Shown one piece after another: positions 6,959-14,291 of a stretch of DNA of 16,983 nt (the first letter of the stretch is position 1; every line of letters begins with the position of its first letter). Position numbers and translations under genes: made by a program. The stretch lies in NCBI GenBank assembly GCA_015163845.1, contig JAAOII010000022.1, forward strand, positions 1-16,983, written 5' to 3'. The stretch comes from Candidatus Portiera sp. GTDB lineage: Bacteria > Pseudomonadota > Gammaproteobacteria > CBDBNL01 > JAAOII01. The notes below the pieces were generated by a model. It made no database searches. It saw only the letters and a list, made by a program, of their open reading frames with translations, and had not been told where the DNA came from.

Positions 6959-8218
6959 TTATTTAATTCGGGCAACTTTAGTTTTAATTGCTGCTACTGC
7001 AACCGCCTTGGCAGCAACCTCAAGCAAGCGTGGATCCATTGGTTTAGGTAATATGTAATACTTACCAAACTCAAGCCCTCCTTCAAGTTTCTGCTCGCTC
7101 TTATATAGCTCTTTAATTTCTTCTGGAACCTTGGAGTTTGCTAAAGAACTAATTGCCTCGGCACAAGCAATCTTCATCTCTAAATTAATTGCTGAAGCAC
7201 GCGTGTCAAGGGCACCACGGAATATATAAGGGAAAGCCAAAACATTGTTTACTTGATTAGGATAATCACTGCGTCCAGTTGCAATGATTGCATCTTTCCT
7301 AGCAACCTCAACTATTTCAGGTTTTATTTCTGGATCAGGATTGGCGCAAGCAAAAATTATCGGATTAACCGCCATTGCCTTGACATTATCAACTTCTAAA
7401 AGATTGCCTTTGGAGAACCCGAGAATTACATCTGCCCCTTTGCAGGCATCATTAAGAGTGCGATCATCTGTCTTAGGAGCATATTTATCTTTACGTTCGC
7501 TATTTTCTGGACGCCCTTTATAAACGACTCCACGACTGTCAATTAATCTTATATTATCAACATTGATACCAAAGCCCATCAATAAGTCCAAAGTTGCCAA
7601 AGCCGCAGCCCCTGCACCAATACATACTATTTTGAGATTAGCCCATTTCTTATCCTGTAACTTGATGGCGTTTATTAAAGCAGCGAGGGTTACTATGGCA
7701 GTGCCATGCTGATCATCATGGAAAATTGGTATGTCACATAATTCTTGCAACTTTTCTTCAATGTAAAAGCAGTCGGGTGCCTTGATGTCTTCCAAATTAA
7801 TGCCACCAAAGGTGGGTGCCAAGGACTTCACTATCTCAACAAATTTCTCTGGATCCTTTTCATCAATCTCAAGATCAAATGCATCAACATTAGCGAAACG
7901 TTTGAATAACACTGATTTACCTTCCATGACTGGCTTGCTTGCCATTGCCCCCAAATTACCAAGTCCTAAAATGGCAGAACCATTGGAAATGATCCCTACT
8001 AAATTACCTTTTGATGTGTAATCATAAACACTGAGGGGCTTGTCGGCAATCGCTAATACTGGTACAGCAACGCCAGGGCTGTAAGCCAAGGTTAAGTCCT
8101 CAGGAGAATTGGCTGGCTTGGTGATCTTAACCGATAACTTACCAGCTGGTTTGCGTGAATGATATTCTAACGACCTTTCACTTAAGCTTTTTTCTGTCAT
8201 AGTTATATTATAAGACAT
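6959..8218 (-). CDS. maeB: Malic enzyme, short form (malate dehydrogenase, decarboxylating)
   Basis: Converts malate to pyruvate and CO2 with reduction of NAD(P)+. The 419-residue protein has AYSPGVA (46-52), GLGNLG (85-90), SKPVMEGK with the catalytic-region Lys95, NLEDI (141-145), HDDQHGT (167-173) and the dinucleotide-binding GAGAAA (201-206). It lacks the C-terminal phosphotransacetylase-like domain of the roughly 760-residue E. coli MaeB, so it is the stand-alone form. Cofactor preference cannot be told from these motifs. The first ATG at 8218 is only 4 nt from the tRNA-Leu 3' end; ATG at 8200 (MTEKSLSERS) is the alternative and fits family N-termini well. Neither has a Shine-Dalgarno sequence. 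Confidence 0.92.
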   Translation of the reverse strand: MSYNITMTEKSLSERSLEYHSRKPAGKLSVKITKPANSPEDLTLAYSPGVAVPVLAIADKPLSVYDYTSKGNLVGIISNGSAILGLGNLGAMASKPVMEGKSVLFKRFANVDAFDLEIDEKDPEKFVEIVKSLAPTFGGINLEDIKAPDCFYIEEKLQELCDIPIFHDDQHGTAIVTLAALINAIKLQDKKWANLKIVCIGAGAAALATLDLLMGFGINVDNIRLIDSRGVVYKGRPENSERKDKYAPKTDDRTLNDACKGADVILGFSKGNLLEVDNVKAMAVNPIIFACANPDPEIKPEIVEVARKDAIIATGRSDYPNQVNNVLAFPYIFRGALDTRASAINLEMKIACAEAISSLANSKVPEEIKELYKSEQKLEGGLEFGKYYILPKPMDPRLLEVAAKAVAVAAIKTKVARIK

Positions 8219-8222
8219 TAAA

Positions 8223-8306
8223 TGCCGAAGAGAGGACTCGAACCTCCACAGGATTGCTCCTACTAGAACCTGAATCTAGCGTGTCTACCAATTTCACCAC
8301 CTCGGC
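8223..8306 (-). tRNA. tRNA-Leu, anticodon CAG
   Basis: An 84-nt class II tRNA. The acceptor arm is GCCGAGG/CTTCGGC with one G-U pair. The D arm has AAATTGGTAGA as loop. The anticodon stem CTAGA/TCTAG closes loop TTCAGGT, giving anticodon CAG at 8270-8272 (reads CUG). The long variable arm is AGGA-GCAA-TCCT, and the T arm has loop TTCGAGT. The discriminator is A, as expected for leucine. The next bases are TTT, so CCA is not encoded and must be added after 3' processing. Confidence 0.95.
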
Positions 8307-8320
8307 ATAGTAATATTCTA

Positions 8321-8326
8321 ATTATA
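8321..8326 (-). promoter_or_regulatory. Possible -10 box for tRNA-Leu
   Basis: A perfect TATAAT on the minus strand ends 14 nt before the tRNA 5' end, which would give a leader of about 8 nt. The region 17 nt upstream, inside the end of the 8333-8902 gene, has only a poor match to a -35. The tRNA may instead be processed from a longer transcript. Confidence 0.4.
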
Positions 8327-8332
8327 GAACAT

Positions 8333-8902
8333 TCAGAACCTTAGAGTGATACCACCACTAAAAGTATTGAATGAATCCACCTTCTCCCCCTCTGTGAATA
8401 GATTAAATTCTCTACCAATGCCAATGAAAATATCAGCAGAAAACTTGTCATTGCCCAATTTCCAGCCAGTTATGAAGGAAGGGGCTAGTGAATCTACGCG
8501 GCTATTGCCTAAAACATCATCTGTTCCTGTGCCTAGATGCTTATAAGAAGTATTCCACCAACTATTACGCACACCAGTAAAGTAGCCACCCTTAAAGAAA
8601 TATCTCCAAGAAAATGCAACACCACAACCTGAACCCTTTAGGTCTTTTAGGTTGCTCTCTGTCAAACCACTCAACTTACTAGATAAAGTGAGTTGGCGAC
8701 AGCCAAAATACCATTCACGCATTGACCTAGCATCATCCGCAATGCTGTAAGTGAGTTCTAATTGTTGGGTTCCGTCGCTACCTTGCAAGGAAAATCCCCA
8801 ATCATCCGCCATTGCTGGCGTAGGTATTAGAGGCATTAGGCAGATAATCAATAATATCGCAGATAACACACCTGTCATTTTTTGTTGAATATAGATACTC
8901 AT
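8333..8902 (-). CDS. Secreted beta-barrel-like outer-membrane protein of unknown function
   Basis: I do not recognise the family. The 189-residue product has a clear signal peptide (hydrophobic stretch about 10-28, cleavage after AMA at 32). The mature part has alternating polar/hydrophobic strands rich in aromatic and Gly residues (VAFSWRYFFKGGYFTG, FSADIFIGIGREFNLF) and ends in GGITLRF. A C-terminal Phe after alternating residues is the usual BAM recognition signal, and the size suits an eight-stranded barrel. The mature protein has two cysteines (68, 93) that could form a periplasmic disulfide. Start ATG 8902 lies 6 nt after a TATAAT, so the transcript could be leaderless; ATG 8878 is an alternative that still leaves a signal peptide. 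Confidence 0.75.
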   Translation of the reverse strand: MSIYIQQKMTGVLSAILLIICLMPLIPTPAMADDWGFSLQGSDGTQQLELTYSIADDARSMREWYFGCRQLTLSSKLSGLTESNLKDLKGSGCGVAFSWRYFFKGGYFTGVRNSWWNTSYKHLGTGTDDVLGNSRVDSLAPSFITGWKLGNDKFSADIFIGIGREFNLFTEGEKVDSFNTFSGGITLRF

Positions 8903-8908
8903 AAACTA

Positions 8909-8914
8909 ATTATA
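8909..8914 (-). promoter_or_regulatory. Possible -10 box for the beta-barrel protein gene
   Basis: TATAAT on the minus strand, 6 nt upstream of the ATG at 8902. The -35 candidate (TTAGCT, 17 nt upstream) is weak. If used, transcription would start at or next to the ATG. Confidence 0.3.
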
Positions 8915-8927
8915 GGACACTACCAAC

Positions 8928-8983
8928 AATTAGCTAATAGATTATATTTATTAGTTGTAGCTAATTATAGTAGTTTTTACTAT
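8928..8983. repeat. Hairpin-rich AT region between mod and the beta-barrel gene
   Basis: AATTAGCTA (8928-8936) is the exact reverse complement of TAGCTAATT (8958-8966). Inside, CTAATA can pair alternatively with TATTAG. A second small hairpin follows, ATAGTA (8967-8972) with TACTAT (8978-8983) around GTTTT. No T run adjoins either, so it may be an mRNA 3'-end structure or an operator rather than an intrinsic terminator. Confidence 0.5.
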
Positions 8984-9012
8984 TGATTATTGGGTTTCTA
9001 ATATACAGAATA

Positions 9013-10959
9013 CTAATAGAGTATTTTTACATTCTCGCGTTTTAATTCTATAAGGTTGAGCCAGTCCTTAAGGTGTATATCCGCATAGCCATTAATGTAA
9101 ATTTGATAGTCAATAAATTTGCTCAAGTCGCTCTTACATTGTCCCAGAACAAAATAAGCATCACCAACTCTATATAGCAAATCCTTTTCTAACTCTTGAA
9201 TCGGTTCTGTAAGAGTATATTCACAACTAGCTGTAATTAGGTTATATAGAATATCCTTAGCACTTTTAAATGTGATGTCAATATTAAGGTTATTATTTTT
9301 ATCTGATACAAGTTTAGGTCTCCCAGTAAGAGAGAAAACCTTATAACCTATGTCAAGGTCGCCATTGAGCATGCCACTCTCTTCTTTTATCTTATCCCCA
9401 GCCCGATTAACTCTTTCTATGCAAATAGAAGAGATCACCTTATCCAAATTGTTTTCTTTGCAGAAATCATAAGCAGTCGGCGCTGACTTTGCAGTAATCT
9501 TTTCGTCTAACTGCACCAGAATAAATTTACGATGCCCGCCATCCTCTCTATTCAGATCCATTACAGAATGAGCAGTGGTGCCAGAACCAGCAAAAAAGTC
9601 CAACACTATGCAGTCATCATCGGGCATAACTTTTAGTAATCTATTAATCAGCAAATAGGGTTTAGAGTAACTAAACATTTTACTTTTACCCATTAGGGCT
9701 TTCATTTGCTTCGTTGCCATAGTACTGGAATATTTATCTATGAATGCCTCAGGTAATTCTTCAACTTGATGCTTGCTAGGTTCATCGGGAGTATTTGGTT
9801 CATCGGTCTTTATTATTGCTGGGGGTGGCAGAGCTCTTTGAATTGGCTTATTATTATTATCAACTTTAAAATACTGCTTAGTATAAACAACCCATTCGCC
9901 ATCCTTGTCTTTCTTGAACTCGATGAAATCATTTTCTATACCCCAAGCAACCTTCTTTTCACTCCACCTCCAAATAGCTATTTTTTCCCCTTTCTTATTA
10001 GGAGTTACCTTCTTCCCATCTGGGCATTTGATGGCATAATTTAGAGTCCCAGAATAATTTAAACTAGAACTTCTTAGTTTAATTTCTTTATACCTCCCTC
10101 TTTCCTTGATATGCTTATCTTCGCAGTTATAAGATTTATCTTCTATAACATCGTCTCCAATAACAGAGAGAGTTTCCTTATCTTTGGCATAACATAATAT
10201 GTATTCATGCTTAACTTTGTATAAGTTGCTATCGGATCCGCCGCCACCCTCTTTATTACTCCATATTATATTAGCGACAAAATTATCTATGCCAAAAACC
10301 TCATCGCACATTATTTTTAGATTTGCTTGTTCTTTATCATTGATGGAAATGAATATGACTCCATCATCTGTGAGGAGTTGTTGGGCTAATACCAAGCGGG
10401 GATACATTGCAAATAACCAGCCAGAATGAGTAAGAGTTCCAAAAAGATTATCAAATAGCTTTACTGTTTCTTCGGGAATACCATACTTTTCTATTAGGTC
10501 ATTTTCTGTTAGTTTAAAATCATCTTTATATATGAAGTTATCACTTTCAGTATTATATGGAGGGTCTGTATAGATAATCTTGATCTTGTTTTCATAATTC
10601 TGGCGTAATATTTTCAACACATCCAAATTATCCCCTCTAATAATAACATTCTCTGTGGATGCAAAGTTTTTAGATTGATTTTCCTCTAGCTGTAATGCTT
10701 TATCGGTTGGTTCATAGGCCTTTATTTGTGCCAAGCCCTTGCCAGGAAAATTAAGTCCATAGTGTTGGCTGTTGGCAGAAACGTTTTCTACTCCAAGTAA
10801 TCCCTCTAAGGCAGTAGTATTTAACTTGCCATCAGAATTAATCAATGAAGGAATGAGCTTCTTAATCTGGTCAATTTTTGCCTGCTTAACTTCAGGTAAC
10901 TTGTTTGCCGCTGTTGCTACCTTATATCCGGACTTTTGTGCTTCTTTTTTATCAATCAT
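9013..10959 (-). CDS. mod: Type III restriction-modification DNA methyltransferase (Mod)
   Basis: N6-adenine methyltransferase and target-recognition subunit of a type III R-M system; Mod is also required for cleavage by Res. The 648 residues have beta-class order: the catalytic TDPPYNT (131-137) precedes the AdoMet-binding DFFAGSGTT (454-462). The intervening region, about 245-405, holds the target recognition domain and a polar Pro/Glu/Lys-rich linker. The N-terminal AKIDQIKKLIPSLI and HYGLNFPGK match the usual Mod leader. Its ATG overlaps the Res stop by one base (TAATG), implying translational coupling, with Res translated first. Base composition is visibly AT-richer than in the housekeeping genes. 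Target sequence cannot be read from the protein. No simple repeat tract of the phase-variable mod type is seen at its start. Confidence 0.93.
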   Translation of the reverse strand: MIDKKEAQKSGYKVATAANKLPEVKQAKIDQIKKLIPSLINSDGKLNTTALEGLLGVENVSANSQHYGLNFPGKGLAQIKAYEPTDKALQLEENQSKNFASTENVIIRGDNLDVLKILRQNYENKIKIIYTDPPYNTESDNFIYKDDFKLTENDLIEKYGIPEETVKLFDNLFGTLTHSGWLFAMYPRLVLAQQLLTDDGVIFISINDKEQANLKIMCDEVFGIDNFVANIIWSNKEGGGGSDSNLYKVKHEYILCYAKDKETLSVIGDDVIEDKSYNCEDKHIKERGRYKEIKLRSSSLNYSGTLNYAIKCPDGKKVTPNKKGEKIAIWRWSEKKVAWGIENDFIEFKKDKDGEWVVYTKQYFKVDNNNKPIQRALPPPAIIKTDEPNTPDEPSKHQVEELPEAFIDKYSSTMATKQMKALMGKSKMFSYSKPYLLINRLLKVMPDDDCIVLDFFAGSGTTAHSVMDLNREDGGHRKFILVQLDEKITAKSAPTAYDFCKENNLDKVISSICIERVNRAGDKIKEESGMLNGDLDIGYKVFSLTGRPKLVSDKNNNLNIDITFKSAKDILYNLITASCEYTLTEPIQELEKDLLYRVGDAYFVLGQCKSDLSKFIDYQIYINGYADIHLKDWLNLIELKRENVKILY

Positions 10960-13900
10960 TATTCTTCTGCTTCTAAGGTTTCAATTAGATCAGTCAAGTT
11001 CTGTTTATTGATCCTTGAAGTATAAACTATTTTTGCCTGCTCAGCATTTTTATTCATAGCATCCAATGCTTTAAAAAATTCTTTGCCATACTTTATTTTA
11101 GTGGATTCACTTTCAGAAATTGCAGATAGCTTATCATATCCTTTGCTTTCAACTATTAAGTATAGTTGGTCTTTTATTTTTTTTGCTTTATCTCCTCTAT
11201 TATTTTTTAGCCCCTTGTTGCCTCCCCCTCTATTGTTTAGCCCCTTATTGCCTACTTCTCTTTTTATTAGATAAGCAAAATCAGGATTGTAGGAAGAATA
11301 AGGAGTGGGTATAGACAACTTGGGTAACTTAGCAAAGACAACAACTTCTTTCTTATCGCTGGGGAAGGCGTCGTTTTTAATGATATCCAACTCTATACGG
11401 GAATCATAAGCAATTTTGTCATAGAGATATTCTTGTCTTGGGACAAGGTTATCTTCTTCCATTTCAGTCCCCACAGAAGATGCGTTAATTTCTTTGAGAG
11501 GTATCTTATAATCAACATCTTGGTAAAAGATTTGGCGTGTTTTTGCGGGGGTAGCTTCTGCAAACTTATAGGTAATCCATTTTATGGAGTTGCTATTAAT
11601 CTTTTCTTTGACTATGGACTCTAGTAGCTTAGTTGCACGTCGTGGGTTTCGCCATAGCTTGGTTTTGTCAAGAGAGTTAAACATTTTTCTACAAAAACTG
11701 AGGGGCAATCTTATCCTATCGGAAAAGTCCATAACAAATTCTTCATAACTATGAGTGGTAAAAGGAGTGATTTCTGCAATGGGCTTTTCATGGCTGTCAA
11801 TTCTGTTTTCTTGCGAATTATATACTTGAACAAGCACTGTCTTTCTATCTATATCTAAAGGCTCCTTGTCAAAATCCTCACTAATTTGTTTGATAACTTT
11901 GCTCTCATCAAATTTACCATAAACCATTATTGCTTTCTTGGTAATGGCTTTCCATAAGGCATCAAACTCTTTAAACTTCTCAGTTCTAATTGGCACTTTA
12001 TCAACCTTGCTTTCACGATTAGAAATCCTTTTCTTATCAGCAAACTTAAATGCACTTAGTAGTTGATCATACTTATCTATAAGTTTTATAGGAAATTCAT
12101 TTTTCTTCTCTTCAAGTAAAGAGGATATTGGATACTTAATTTGTAAAATTTCATTATTGTGTGAATCAGGAATTACAGCATCATTAGCCACTAAGAAGCT
12201 CACAAATTGAGATGCCTCTACTAAATTCAACCCTAAACCTCTAAAAACATCATAACTAATAAACTTGGTGCTTATGTAGGTACCAACTATCTCCTCTTGG
12301 ATGTTTTGTATGTAATTATTTTCATAAGCAGAGACCACCACATCTAAAGTATTAATAGCATAAAAAGAACCCTCGTTATCTTCATGGTATTCTATGGTTT
12401 GACGTTTTCCATTTTGATTCACTGCTAAACGCAAGCCCCTACCAACTTGCTGACGAATCTTAATCTTCTTGTCAGTGGATGCTAGTTTACATAGGTTAAA
12501 AATATTGGGGTTATCCCAGCCCTCCTGCAAAGCCCAAACAGAGAAAATAAATCTTAATGAGGTTTTAGTGGATAGAAGTTCTTCTTTCTTGTTGAGTATG
12601 AGTTCAATTCCAGCATTGTCTTTTTCTTCTTTGGTCTTGCCATCTCCAGAGAAGTAGCCCTCATTGACTTTCAAGTTTCCCACAGCATCATAATCCTGTT
12701 GCAAGTATTTTTTATAAGTAGGATATAACTTCTCTTTTAATTTCTTAACTCTCTGGAGTTTATATTCCTCTTCAAATATATTTTTAATTCTTGGGCTTTC
12801 CCCGCGATAGTCAAAAACATTAGGGATGAAAAATAGTGATAGTGTCTTTATGCCTTGCTTAAATAATGCTTCTTCTTTTTCAAAATGAAGTTCTATTGTC
12901 TCCCTTATCATTGATCTAATAGTATCTTCGGGGAGGGTATAAGTTCCCGATGATAAAACTCTCCTAGTCCTATTACTAAGCACTGCTTCATTGCCACTAA
13001 TACGGATTACATTAAAATCATGCTCTTTATCTCCAGTAATTGTAGAAATATTTTGGTCATACTTTAGATCAGCTTTATTTTCCTCACCATTTTTAAAATA
13101 TGTCAAAGTTAAAGGAGTAGCTGACTTAGGCGGTGAGCGATATAGTTTTATTGCAGACATTTCATCTTTTATAGTGCTTACCTTGATTCGCTTAACTAAA
13201 TGATCATTAAATGCTGTAACACTATCTAGACAATAAGCAACATTGGATAGTTCGCTATGATCCTCTTCTGGGAAAGTGGCACCAAAACGGATTTGGAGGC
13301 ATTGGGGGAAATGTTTCTCATAAGCAGCAACGAATTTATCGCCAGTTAATAGATGTGGTTCATCAATAAAAATAACTGGCTTAAGTTTATTTATGCCCTC
13401 TAACGGAGTAGAGCCATCAAATAGCTCTTCATTAACTCTGGTTAATATTCTACCTTTTGACTTTCCATTCTTATCATTTTCACCACTGTCGCTATTTTCA
13501 CCATTTTCACCATTTGCCCCGTTACCTGATATAGAAGAGCTAGTTAATATTAAGACAGAGAATTCATCTTTATTGGTGATATATCTAATTACTTGACTCA
13601 AGCCCTTCTTCTTGCCATCATAGATATACTTGCGGATACTTGTCCCATATTGCTTCTTGAAATAGTCCCTAGTCATATCTATGTTCTGCACTATTCCTGC
13701 ACGAATAGCAAGGCGAGGGACAAATATCAAGAACTTTTTAATCTTATAATCGCTTTCATGCAGTTCATACATTGTTTTTAGATAGGTGAAGGTCTTACCT
13801 GTCCCAGTTTCCATAGAAATATCTAAGCGAAGTTCTTCTCTTATTTTATCTGTATAGCTGAGCAATGAAGGATGGGCTTCATATATTTCCTTTAAGGCGG

Positions 13901-14006
13901 TGCCAATAGATGAAGCATCATTTTGCCAGTCGCTAGCTTTCAATATGTCAATTATATTGTTTACACAATCCTCTTGGTAAGGTTGTCTTTCAAATAAAAT
14001 TGTCAT
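10959..14006 (-). CDS. res: Type III restriction enzyme Res subunit (helicase-nuclease)
   Basis: Restriction subunit of the type III system: an SF2 helicase-like ATPase with a PD-(D/E)xK nuclease that works with Mod on unmethylated sites. The 1015 residues contain METGTGKT (65-72, Walker A), VIFIDEPHLL (211-220, DEPH box), a motif VI-like RQQVGRGLRL in the second helicase domain, and a C-terminal nuclease with NPDF (catalytic Asp909) and VESKG (Glu953, Lys955). Two low-complexity insertions stand out: an Asn/Gly/Glu stretch at about 161-185 before the DEPH box, and a Gly/Asn/Lys/Arg repeat at about 919-938 between Asp909 and Glu953. Both are in frame, so the protein may still be active. No clear Shine-Dalgarno sequence precedes ATG 14006. 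The order res then mod is opposite to most type III loci. Confidence 0.93.
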   Translation of the reverse strand: MTILFERQPYQEDCVNNIIDILKASDWQNDASSIGTALKEIYEAHPSLLSYTDKIREELRLDISMETGTGKTFTYLKTMYELHESDYKIKKFLIFVPRLAIRAGIVQNIDMTRDYFKKQYGTSIRKYIYDGKKKGLSQVIRYITNKDEFSVLILTSSSISGNGANGENGENSDSGENDKNGKSKGRILTRVNEELFDGSTPLEGINKLKPVIFIDEPHLLTGDKFVAAYEKHFPQCLQIRFGATFPEEDHSELSNVAYCLDSVTAFNDHLVKRIKVSTIKDEMSAIKLYRSPPKSATPLTLTYFKNGEENKADLKYDQNISTITGDKEHDFNVIRISGNEAVLSNRTRRVLSSGTYTLPEDTIRSMIRETIELHFEKEEALFKQGIKTLSLFFIPNVFDYRGESPRIKNIFEEEYKLQRVKKLKEKLYPTYKKYLQQDYDAVGNLKVNEGYFSGDGKTKEEKDNAGIELILNKKEELLSTKTSLRFIFSVWALQEGWDNPNIFNLCKLASTDKKIKIRQQVGRGLRLAVNQNGKRQTIEYHEDNEGSFYAINTLDVVVSAYENNYIQNIQEEIVGTYISTKFISYDVFRGLGLNLVEASQFVSFLVANDAVIPDSHNNEILQIKYPISSLLEEKKNEFPIKLIDKYDQLLSAFKFADKKRISNRESKVDKVPIRTEKFKEFDALWKAITKKAIMVYGKFDESKVIKQISEDFDKEPLDIDRKTVLVQVYNSQENRIDSHEKPIAEITPFTTHSYEEFVMDFSDRIRLPLSFCRKMFNSLDKTKLWRNPRRATKLLESIVKEKINSNSIKWITYKFAEATPAKTRQIFYQDVDYKIPLKEINASSVGTEMEEDNLVPRQEYLYDKIAYDSRIELDIIKNDAFPSDKKEVVVFAKLPKLSIPTPYSSYNPDFAYLIKREVGNKGLNNRGGGNKGLKNNRGDKAKKIKDQLYLIVESKGYDKLSAISESESTKIKYGKEFFKALDAMNKNAEQAKIVYTSRINKQNLTDLIETLEAEE
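11192..11252. repeat. Imperfect tandem repeat (about 28-31 bp, two copies) inside the res nuclease domain
   Basis: The two units share the plus-strand core TAGCCCCTT (11209-11217 and 11239-11247) flanked by similar CT-rich and TTGCC ends. On the coding strand they give Gly-Asn-Lys-Gly-Leu-(Lys)-Asn-Asn-Arg-Gly twice. The length difference is a multiple of three, so the reading frame is kept. Confidence 0.8.
13452..13526. repeat. Low-complexity 9-bp repeats inside res (Gly-Glu-Asn coding)
   Basis: The 9-mer ATTTTCACC occurs at 13476-13484 and as adjacent copies at 13494-13502 and 13503-13511, with degenerate units between and around. Each codes for Gly-Glu-Asn on the minus strand, producing a hydrophilic linker of about 25 residues between helicase motifs I and II. 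Confidence 0.8.
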
Positions 14007-14128
14007 GAATAATACAAGGAGTTAAACGAGATCTAAAGAAACTTCTCGTATTGATAGAAGTAAGTTATCAGCTATACACATAGTGTTTATTTTATATGAT
14101 AATAGCTTAAGCATTTAGTTAAATATCT

Positions 14129-14157
14129 TATAATATTGGTATATGCAATCATATAAT
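14129..14157 (+). promoter_or_regulatory. Possible promoter region for rnfB
   Basis: Two perfect TATAAT hexamers lie on the plus strand, at 14129-14134 and 14152-14157, upstream of rnfB in the 281-bp gap after the divergent res gene. Neither has a convincing -35 at standard spacing, and AT-rich DNA yields such boxes by chance. An AGGAG follows at 14158. Confidence 0.3.
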
Positions 14158-14165
14158 AGGAGTGC

Positions 14166-14291
14166 TTGAATATTAATAATATCTATTTGCGGAGTAAAGC
14201 TAATCGCCTCGCATGGCATTATTTATGCGTAGCTATATTAAGTAGTACCCGCCAAATACTTGAAACTAGCATAATCTGCACACCTAAATGA
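14166..14291 (+). CDS. Possible 41-residue small protein overlapping the rnfB start
   Basis: A frame opens at TTG 14166, three bases after AGGAG (14158-14162), just after an in-frame TAG, and runs to a TGA at 14289-14291 that overlaps the rnfB ATG as ATGA. The product starts MNINNIYLRSKANRLAWHYL and has a mildly hydrophobic middle but no family I recognise; it is not the end of RnfA. Support is the Shine-Dalgarno match and the ATGA coupling signal, which matters because rnfB itself has no ribosome-binding site. The TTG start and the short 3-nt spacing count against it. Confidence 0.3.
   Translation: MNINNIYLRSKANRLAWHYLCVAILSSTRQILETSIICTPK

Noticed and set aside
8223..8306. tRNA-Leu as an integration site for a genomic island carrying the R-M genes
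   Set aside because: No integrase or transposase is present, and no duplicated tRNA 3' end was found near 9000 or 14000. The only other match noticed, CTTCGGCA near 5458, is 8 bases and lies inside mrcA.
11192..11252. CRISPR-like array
   Set aside because: Only two adjacent imperfect units without spacers, in frame within res; no cas genes are present in the window.
11083..11314. Plus-strand open frames opposite res (Leu/Pro-rich translations)
   Set aside because: They are antisense shadows of the repeat-rich res coding strand, with no ribosome-binding site and compositions produced by the CT-rich complement.
14027..14048. Inverted repeat CGAGA/TCTCG upstream of res as a controller-protein operator
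   Set aside because: Arms of only 5 bp around a 12-nt gap, and no C-protein gene is present; likely chance.
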